From an uncultured Prevotellaceae bacterium (lineage in GTDB: Bacteria > Bacteroidota > Bacteroidia > Bacteroidales > Bacteroidaceae), in contig CAMKTJ010000004.1 of the NCBI GenBank assembly GCA_946415645.1, forward strand, positions 1 to 64,000: a stretch of DNA of 64,000 nt, read 5' to 3'. The notes under the pieces were generated by a model. It saw nothing but the letters and a program-made list of their open reading frames with translations, was not told the DNA's origin and ran no database searches. Position numbers and translations under genes: made by a program. Positions 58,474 through 64,000 of the stretch are shown here, piece after piece. The stretch's first letter is position 1, and the number at the start of each line of letters is the position of its first letter.

Positions 58474-59796
58474 TTATTTTAAGAACTTGTGACCGTTATG
58501 AATGTAGAATCCCTTTTTAAATGAAGAATCTATTCTGCGACCGAGCAGGTCGTAGATAGCATCATCATTACTGGGGTTCTTTTGAATGGAAGGAGCTTGA
58601 ATGGCACTTGTCATTTCCCTGCCCGTGAACTGACCCATGAAGAAGATGGTGCCTGTGCTCTGCTCGCTGATAATGTAGATGAACGGGCGGTCGGCGTAGA
58701 AATAAGGAGTAATGGCTGTCTTTTCAACTTCGATCACGGTGACGGCTGCAGCCTCTGTACCTTCCTCATCCAATTCGATAGCAGCTTTCTGGAACATATT
58801 GCTGATATATACATCACTGTTACAGAAGTAAGGGAACTCAGCACAATCAGTAAAGGCTGTAATCATACCCAACTCCTTCATAATATCAACAAGAGGAAGG
58901 AATGTGTCGGTTTTAATGCGTGGTAACTTTAAACTTATCTCATTCTTCCATCCCTTGAAGTTCCAGTTGCTTCCATTCAACTGGCTGAGCACATCATCAA
59001 TGCTCTTACCCTCCTGAGGCAGAAAGATGGTCATCTTATAAGCTCCATTGCCATAAGGCAGGTGAATTGCCTGGTAGAGGTTGTTCCATGTGCTTTCATA
59101 CTCCACTCCACTTTGCTGCATCATAGGCACAGCCTCACCACCATTGAAGGGCTCTTCCTTGGTGTATTCTTTGTCGAACTTATAGGTCCATGCACCCTTG
59201 AAGTAAAGGGCATTCAGCAGATAGCTAACAACATCTACATTGAACGTTTCTTCATCGAAAAGCATTGGTATCATACCATGTGTACGATCATTGGCCCATC
59301 CATTGATGATACCCATTGCCGCCTGCTTCTCATAGAAATTGAGCGACTGAGGCTCTGCATCGTAATACTGGTTGGCCTTATCTATAAAGCCTTGTTGCAA
59401 TATACAGTTCTGGCCACTGTTCACATAGACGGTATTGGCAATCTCTGCAGCAGTAGTGTTATCCAATGTGGGAGCCTCTGTCAGCATTTTACGGCAGAAG
59501 GCATTGATGGCATCAGCACCTGCCTCGCCAAAGCCTAGAACCTCGTTAATCTCCTTCTGCGTCTGGCCGGCAGCTCCGTTATTCATCAATCCCAAAGCAT
59601 AGGTGATGCTCAAAGGCGACATTATACTATTACTCACGCCACGAGCCTTGCGGAAGAGGTTGAAGGCAAAGTCGTTGCTGTTCTCCACTAGTTGACGCTC
59701 TTGAGTGGTCAACTCAATTTTCTTTGGCTCATTTTCCTGAGCGAAAGCCAGGAAGGAAGCGGCCATAAACGCAACACTTAAGACAAACTTTTTCAT
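58474..59796 (-). CDS. Serpin family protease inhibitor
   Basis: Exported serpin, 440 aa, signal peptide ending FLAFA. Classic motifs: NSIMSPLSITYALGLMNNGAAGQT, NALYFKGAW and LPRIKTDTF. The hinge of the reactive loop, ELDEEGTEAAAVTVIEV, matches inhibitory serpins (EEGTEAAA), so loop insertion should work; the scissile P1 residue cannot be fixed by eye. An appended C-terminal segment (AIYDLLGRRIDSSFKKGFYIHNGHKFLK) resembles that of the CotH protein and may direct sorting. It may inhibit host or competitor proteases. Promoter at 59840-59870. Confidence 0.93.
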   Translation of the reverse strand: MKKFVLSVAFMAASFLAFAQENEPKKIELTTQERQLVENSNDFAFNLFRKARGVSNSIMSPLSITYALGLMNNGAAGQTQKEINEVLGFGEAGADAINAFCRKMLTEAPTLDNTTAAEIANTVYVNSGQNCILQQGFIDKANQYYDAEPQSLNFYEKQAAMGIINGWANDRTHGMIPMLFDEETFNVDVVSYLLNALYFKGAWTYKFDKEYTKEEPFNGGEAVPMMQQSGVEYESTWNNLYQAIHLPYGNGAYKMTIFLPQEGKSIDDVLSQLNGSNWNFKGWKNEISLKLPRIKTDTFLPLVDIMKELGMITAFTDCAEFPYFCNSDVYISNMFQKAAIELDEEGTEAAAVTVIEVEKTAITPYFYADRPFIYIISEQSTGTIFFMGQFTGREMTSAIQAPSIQKNPSNDDAIYDLLGRRIDSSFKKGFYIHNGHKFLK

Positions 59797-59839
59797 AATC
59801 TAATGCCTCTTTCAAAAAAAATATTTATGTTTTCTGAGG

Positions 59840-59870
59840 CAAAGATATGCGATTCAACTATCCGAGCCAA
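59840..59870 (-). promoter_or_regulatory. Promoter of the serpin gene
   Basis: Minus strand: TTG (59868-59870), 20-bp spacer, TATCTTTG (59840-59847). Confidence 0.6.
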
Positions 59871-60005
59871 GCAATTTTACTCCCAACTACTCCCAACTTT
59901 TTGTTAAATAATATTAACAGACACAACAAAACACTCACTTAATCATAAGTTTGAAACAGTTGTCTCTAAATAACTCATGCTTGGGAATAAAAATAAATGA
60001 ATTTA

Positions 60006-60110
60006 TTTTGTACTCCGCTCACTTATTCGTACCTTTGACTTCGCCGAAGGTACTTTCGCTCGGATTTTCTCAAATGTATTTGGAAAATCTCTCACTTATT
60101 CGTACCTTTG
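60006..60110 (+). promoter_or_regulatory. Tandem promoters of the aminopeptidase gene
   Basis: P-a: TTTTG (60006-60010), 19 bp, TACCTTTG (60030-60037). P-b: TTTG (60079-60082), 20 bp, TACCTTTG (60103-60110). Both have CTCACTTATTCG before the -7 element. The spacer between them contains GCCGAAGGTACTTTCGCTCGG, a near copy of a segment upstream of typA. Confidence 0.75.
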
Positions 60111-60130
60111 AAGGCTTTTTTACTTCAAAC

Positions 60131-61996
60131 ATGGCAGAAAAAGAGGAAATAACCGAACGCGTGCGTGCTCTGCGCACATATATGCAGGAGAAAGGGCTGC
60201 AGGCCTTTATCTTCCCTAGCACCGACCCCCATTGCGGTGAATACGTGCCTGAGCATTGGATGACGCGCCAGTGGATAAGCGGCTTCGACGGTAGTGCCGG
60301 AACAGCAGTCGTGACGTTGGAGGATGCTGCCCTGTGGACGGACAGCCGTTACTTCCTGGCTGCTGCCGATCAACTCAGCGGCACCCCCTTCTGCCTGATG
60401 AAAGACGGATTGGAGGAAACGCCCACTATCAGCCAGTGGCTCAGTAGAACAGTGCATAGTTCACAATGCATAGTTCATAGTTCAGGAACATCATTCACTC
60501 CCCCAAAGGGGGAGACGGAGGGGGCTTTCAAGGTTGCCATTGACGGTTGGGTGAATATGATGGCAGATGTCAGATGTATGATGGAAGAGGCCGAAAAAGC
60601 CGGCCTGCAACTTTACATTGGAGGAGACCCTGCTGATGAGCTTTGGAAGAACCGTCCCAGCATCCCCGCTAACCCCATAGAGATTCAACCCTTAGAATAT
60701 GCAGGCGAGACTTGCCAAAGCAAGATAACCCGACTGCGTGAAGCCCTGCAACAGGCAGGAGCAGAAGGTACCGTCGTCAGTCAACTGGATGAGATTGCCT
60801 GGCTGCTGAACCTTCGTGGAACGGATGTGCATTGCAACCCCGTCTTTGTGGCTTATGTACTGTTGACACAGAATGAGGCTACTCTCTTTACCAACCCTGC
60901 AAAGATAACACCCGAGGTAGCCGGCTACCTTAAGGAGAACAATATAAACACCCTACCCTACGCTGATATCACAGAGACGCTGAAGGCTTACAAGCCTGAA
61001 ACATTGCTCCTTGACCCCAACACCAGCAACTGGAACTTGCAGGCTTCGCTGCCTGAGAATTGTAGGGTTGTGGAACACAACTCGCTGATTGCCCCCATGA
61101 AGGCTATCAAGAACGAAGCCGAGATCAGAGGCTTCCGCAATGCGATGATTCGCGACGGCGTAGCAATGGTGAAGTTCCTGCGTTGGCTGAAACCCGCAGT
61201 GGAAGCAGGCAACGAAACGGAAATCAGCATCGACAAGAAACTGACGGCCCTGAGGGCTGAGCAGCCGCTCTACCGCGATATATCCTTCGACACCATTGCA
61301 GCATACGGTCCGCATGGTGCCATCGTTCATTACGAGGCAACACCAGAGACCGATGTAAAACTGGAGCCTAAGGGTCTGTTGTTGCTGGACAGCGGTGCCC
61401 AATATCAAGACGGTACGACGGACATCACACGTACCATCGCCTTGGGTCCGCTTACTGAATCAGAAAAATTGGATTACACGCTGGTGCTGAAAGGACACAT
61501 CCGACTGGCGCTGACCAAGTTCCCCAAGGGGGCTTGTGGTACACAGATAGATGCCCTTGCCCGTTATGCCATGTGGCAGCACGGCATTAACTTCCTGCAC
61601 GGAACAGGGCATGGCGTAGGTTCCTACCTGAATGTGCACGAGGGCCCTCACCAGATACGTATGAACTACAAACCTGCTCCCCTACTGCCTGGTATGACAG
61701 TAACAAACGAGCCTGGCATCTACAGGGCAGGAGAGCATGGTGTGCGCATAGAGAATACAATGATAGTGCAAGAGTACAAAAAGACGGAGTTCGGAGAGTT
61801 CCTACAACTGGATCCCCTGACGCTCTGCCCCATTGACACCACTCCCATCATCTGGGAAATGATGCTCCCAGACGAGATAGCATACCTGAATGCCTATCAC
61901 AAACGAGTGTACGATGAACTCTCACCCTATCTGAATGAGGAAGAGAAAAAATGGATAAAGGACCCCTCTCCAACTCCCCCGAGGGGGAGAGAATAA
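60131..61996 (+). CDS. Xaa-Pro aminopeptidase (M24, aminopeptidase P)
   Basis: Removes N-terminal residues before proline, 621 aa from the ATG at 60131, just downstream of both promoters. Two creatinase-like N-terminal domains, then the M24 domain with ligands in LLLDSGAQYQDGTTDITRT (two Asp), HGTGHGVGSYLNVHEGP (His) and TNEPGIYRAGEHGVRIEN (two Glu). Two oddities: near residues 108-135 a run of spacer-type repeat words plus a REP palindrome is read in frame (TVHSSQCIVHSSGTSFTPPKGETEGAF), and the C-terminal DPSPTPPRGRE is also repeat-encoded. The core looks intact. Confidence 0.92.
   Translation: MAEKEEITERVRALRTYMQEKGLQAFIFPSTDPHCGEYVPEHWMTRQWISGFDGSAGTAVVTLEDAALWTDSRYFLAAADQLSGTPFCLMKDGLEETPTISQWLSRTVHSSQCIVHSSGTSFTPPKGETEGAFKVAIDGWVNMMADVRCMMEEAEKAGLQLYIGGDPADELWKNRPSIPANPIEIQPLEYAGETCQSKITRLREALQQAGAEGTVVSQLDEIAWLLNLRGTDVHCNPVFVAYVLLTQNEATLFTNPAKITPEVAGYLKENNINTLPYADITETLKAYKPETLLLDPNTSNWNLQASLPENCRVVEHNSLIAPMKAIKNEAEIRGFRNAMIRDGVAMVKFLRWLKPAVEAGNETEISIDKKLTALRAEQPLYRDISFDTIAAYGPHGAIVHYEATPETDVKLEPKGLLLLDSGAQYQDGTTDITRTIALGPLTESEKLDYTLVLKGHIRLALTKFPKGACGTQIDALARYAMWQHGINFLHGTGHGVGSYLNVHEGPHQIRMNYKPAPLLPGMTVTNEPGIYRAGEHGVRIENTMIVQEYKKTEFGEFLQLDPLTLCPIDTTPIIWEMMLPDEIAYLNAYHKRVYDELSPYLNEEEKKWIKDPSPTPPRGRE
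60450..60525. repeat. Repeat words and REP palindrome inside the aminopeptidase gene
   Basis: Three GCATAGTTCA-like words followed by a 28-bp palindromic element at 60498-60525 identical to 11802-11829. All is read in frame in a linker of the N-terminal half. Confidence 0.85.
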
Positions 61997-62032
61997 TCAC
62001 AAGTCTCCCCTCGGGGAGATTTAGAGGGGGTC
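61962..62032. repeat. Inverted pair of REP-like palindromes at the aminopeptidase end
   Basis: Copy at 61962-61990 with hairpin CTCCCCCGAGGGGGAG encodes the C-terminus and runs to the stop; an inverted copy at 62004-62032 follows. The second ends 14 bp before the carbonic anhydrase ATG. Confidence 0.82.
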
Positions 62033-62046
62033 GGAATTAGATTAGA

Positions 62047-62670
62047 ATGGCTACAATAAAACGACTTGAGGGGATGCCTGCTCCCCGATTTGGCAAACAC
62101 TGCTATTTCAGCGAAGGTGCCGTGATAGTAGGCGATGTGGAGATGGGCGACGACTGCACCGTATGGTTCAATGCCGTCATCCGTGGCGATGTCCACTTTG
62201 TGAAGATCGGCAACCGCACCAATGTGCAGGACAACTCCTGCATCCACACCCTGAACGGTAAGGCTCCCTGTATACTGGGCGATGATGTAACCATCGGCCA
62301 CAGCGTAACCCTGCATGGATGCGAGGTAAAGGATGGTGCCCTGGTAGGAATGGGAGCAACAGTGCTGGATCATGCCGTGGTGGGCAAAGGAGCCATCGTG
62401 GCTGCTGGTGCCTTGGTGCTGAGCAATACACAGATTGGCGATGGCGAACTCTGGGGCGGCGTGCCTGCCAAGTTCATCAAAAAAGTGGACCCCGAACAGG
62501 CTCAGGCGCTGAACAAAACCTATGCTGCACACTACATAGAGTACAGCGACTGGTTCCGCAAGGCCGACTCCGACCCCAAGAATACACAAATAGTAACAAC
62601 AAGCGAAGAGTATAAGCCTACCCCCGCCCCCTCCCAAAGGGAAGGGAGTGAAGAGTTGGGCGCCAAATAA
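62047..62670 (+). CDS. Gamma-class carbonic anhydrase family protein
   Basis: 207-aa left-handed beta-helix trimer protein. Hexapeptide repeats run from residue 18 to about 145, with family metal ligands in CIHTLNG and IGHSVTLHGC. Such proteins hydrate CO2 or are related acyltransferase-like members; activity cannot be confirmed from sequence. The last ~35 residues (PTPAPSQREGSEELGAK) are encoded by a diverged REP-like block at 62617-62650. It is probably co-transcribed with the aminopeptidase gene (50 bp gap). Confidence 0.88.
   Translation: MATIKRLEGMPAPRFGKHCYFSEGAVIVGDVEMGDDCTVWFNAVIRGDVHFVKIGNRTNVQDNSCIHTLNGKAPCILGDDVTIGHSVTLHGCEVKDGALVGMGATVLDHAVVGKGAIVAAGALVLSNTQIGDGELWGGVPAKFIKKVDPEQAQALNKTYAAHYIEYSDWFRKADSDPKNTQIVTTSEEYKPTPAPSQREGSEELGAK
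62617..62650 (+). repeat. REP-like GC block in the carbonic anhydrase C-terminus
   Basis: C-rich head then CTCCCAAAGGGAAGGGAG. Encodes PTPAPSQREGS. Similar to the block in the HU gene (18084). Confidence 0.65.
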
Positions 62671-62674
62671 AATT

Positions 62675-62757
62675 CCCGTAATAACGATATAACGTAATAA
62701 CGTAATAACGAAGGCGCCCATCGTAATAACGAAAAGGCCACCAAAACGATAATTACG
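62675..62757 (+). repeat. CGTAATAA-type tandem repeats upstream of a GH43 gene
   Basis: CGTAATAA, CGATATAA, CGTAATAA, CGTAATAA and further spaced units ending just before the ATG at 62762. Related to 51318-51352. Confidence 0.7.
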
Positions 62758-62761
62758 AACT

Positions 62762-63943
62762 ATGAATTATAAGAAGTTTCTTAGCCTGACGCTAGCCCTG
62801 ATGGCTTGCTGGACAATGACAAGTTGCATTCGTTGCAGCTGCCATTATGAGAAGAAGAGTTCCCACACGACAAAAGAGACATGGACCCTCTTTAGCACTT
62901 CATGGGACAACCCATTGCCCTTGAAGTTCGGTGATCCCTTCCTGCTGCATGCCAGCGACGGCAAATACTATATGTACGGGACATCTATGGAGGACGGCTT
63001 CGAGGCTTACGTTAGCGACAGCCTCAGTAACTGGCAACCTTGCGGACGCGTCTATCAGGGAGGTCAGGCCGACCAATGGAACGTAAACTGTTTCTGGGCA
63101 CCCGAAGTGTATGAGCGCGACGGCAAATACTATATGTTCTTCAGTGCCAACTACAGAAAGAATCCTACCAATGAGGGGGAGAACTTCAAGATTGGCGTAG
63201 CCGTGAGCGATTCTCCTGCAGGTCCCTTCAAGGATCTTTATAACCGTCCTATCTTCAACCCTGAATATCCCATCATCGATGCCAATGTATACTTCGATGA
63301 CGAGACAGGCAAGTGCTATCTGTACTTTAGCCGCTGCTGTTACAAGCACAGCGTAAAGAGCGAGATTGCCGACAAGCTGAAAGCTGATGGCGTGTATGAC
63401 AACATAGAGGAGAGCTGGGTATATGGTGTGGAGATGAAACCCGACTTCAGCGGTGTGATTGGCGAGCCCAAACTGTTGCTCTGTCCGCCCAAGAAACTGA
63501 ACGATGCTCAAGCTGAATGGGAAAGTCGTAGTGCCATGCACAAAGAGGTGAACCGCCGTTGGACAGAAGGTAGTTACATCTTCCGCGAGGGAGATACCTA
63601 TTATATAATGTATAGTGCCAACCACTATGGTGGCGAGTACTATGCCGTAGGCTATGCTACCAGTAAAAACCCGTTGGGTCCCTTCAAGAAGGCTGATAAC
63701 AACCCTGTGCTGCAGAAAGAAGGGAAAGTACTGGGAACCGGTCATTGCATGGTTATTACATTGCCCGACGAGAACCGTTACTGCGTCTATCATGGTCGTA
63801 TGGCAGACAATCCTAATGAGAGGGTTGTGCTGATAGACCCCTTATCAATTGAAAAGGACGGGAGACTTTACGTTAAAGGGCCCTCGACCGGTAAGAGAAA
63901 GATTGTGAAAAAAAGAACAATAACCAAGAGATACGAAGATTAA
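62762..63943 (+). CDS. GH43-family lipoprotein glycosidase
   Basis: 393 aa. Lipobox ACWTMTSC gives Cys22 (LALMACWTMTSC); surface or periplasmic location. The propeller starts LKFGDPFLLHASDGKYYMYGTS (base Asp in GDPF); YPIIDANVYFDDETGKCYLYFSR and WTEGSYIFREGDTYYIMYSAN carry the pKa modulator Asp and the acid Glu. A Lys/Arg-rich end (GKRKIVKKRTITKRYED) is unusual. Probably acts on arabino- or xylo-oligosaccharides. Third GH43 in this window. Confidence 0.88.
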   Translation: MNYKKFLSLTLALMACWTMTSCIRCSCHYEKKSSHTTKETWTLFSTSWDNPLPLKFGDPFLLHASDGKYYMYGTSMEDGFEAYVSDSLSNWQPCGRVYQGGQADQWNVNCFWAPEVYERDGKYYMFFSANYRKNPTNEGENFKIGVAVSDSPAGPFKDLYNRPIFNPEYPIIDANVYFDDETGKCYLYFSRCCYKHSVKSEIADKLKADGVYDNIEESWVYGVEMKPDFSGVIGEPKLLLCPPKKLNDAQAEWESRSAMHKEVNRRWTEGSYIFREGDTYYIMYSANHYGGEYYAVGYATSKNPLGPFKKADNNPVLQKEGKVLGTGHCMVITLPDENRYCVYHGRMADNPNERVVLIDPLSIEKDGRLYVKGPSTGKRKIVKKRTITKRYED

Positions 63944-63965
63944 ACATATAATTAATTTTAGGATA

Positions 63966-64000
63966 ATGAAAAGAAACTTAGAGACAATTTGCATCCACGG
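63966..64000 (+). CDS. Start of a probable Cys/Met-metabolism PLP enzyme, 3' partial
   Basis: Only eleven complete codons are present: MKRNLETICIH. An N-terminus of the form M(K)xNLETxCI is common in O-acetylhomoserine sulfhydrylase-type proteins of Bacteroidales, hence the call. It starts 22 bases after the GH43 stop. The identity is tentative. Confidence 0.4.
   Translation, partial: MKRNLETICIH

Overview
The window looks like chromosomal DNA of a Prevotella-type Bacteroidales. Indicators are promoters of the TTTG-N19-20-TAnnTTTG type before many genes, the family set (gldH, DUF4954, DUF3316, DUF6249, smalltalk, RicT/PSP1, GH43 and GH3 lipoproteins or secreted enzymes, CotH, serpin) and moderate G+C. 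No plasmid, phage, transposase or CRISPR is visible. The genus is inferred from gene families, not from a marker alignment.

Layout: 1-8.1 kb holds the 3' part of glycyl-tRNA synthetase, an FKBP lipoprotein, a GH43 enzyme, a nitroreductase, a sugar-kinase-like phosphotransferase and a large MG2-type envelope protein. 8.4-16.2 kb has a Dna2-like nuclease-helicase, a 2-hydroxyacid dehydrogenase, a SpoU methyltransferase and a GH3 beta-glucosidase. 16.4-18.4 kb is an accessory-looking locus (putative replication-protein tail, HU-like protein, smalltalk peptide) with operator-like repeats. 18.4-24.3 kb carries AraC, an ECF sigma operon, an M28 peptidase, a cation transporter and a GxxExxY nuclease-like gene. 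24.6-34.7 kb has alkaline phosphatase, typA and an antiporter-metF-holB-ricT-gldH operon. 34.7-41.1 kb is the cell-shape operon purH(N)-mreB-mreC-mreD-mrdA-rodA on the minus strand. 41.2-44.9 kb is GH43, ECF sigma and a FecR-like anti-sigma fused to a GLUG-type domain, then tRNA-Met. 45-64 kb has CotH, an M16 fragment, DUF4954, S41 peptidase, DUF3316, parC, serpin, Xaa-Pro aminopeptidase, a gamma carbonic anhydrase, a GH43 lipoprotein and the start of a probable Cys/Met-metabolism enzyme.

The most unusual signal is a dispersed structured repeat of about 160-177 bp in eight copies (A-H). Each copy has GGGGTTTTTC-like and GGGGTTTT-nnn-GGTTTTTGTT flanks around what folds, by eye, into a four-way cloverleaf: closing stem P1, hairpin P2 (usually with a GAA loop), a long P3 ending in a CUUG tetraloop with a conserved internal loop, and hairpin P4. 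The helices are kept while the sequence changes. Six copies form head-to-head pairs (A/B, D/E, F/G), and pair D/E brackets the GxxExxY gene. I know of no described family that matches, but I could not search Rfam or ISfinder.

A second layer of repeats is a 28-29 bp GC-rich REP-like palindrome, often in inverted pairs, that runs into reading frames and supplies C-terminal tails or internal inserts in at least six proteins. A third layer is short tandem words (7-14 bp) just upstream of start codons. Most core genes are intact and ordinary; the interest lies in the repeats, the FecR-GLUG fusion, the single-domain PurH and the M16 remnant.
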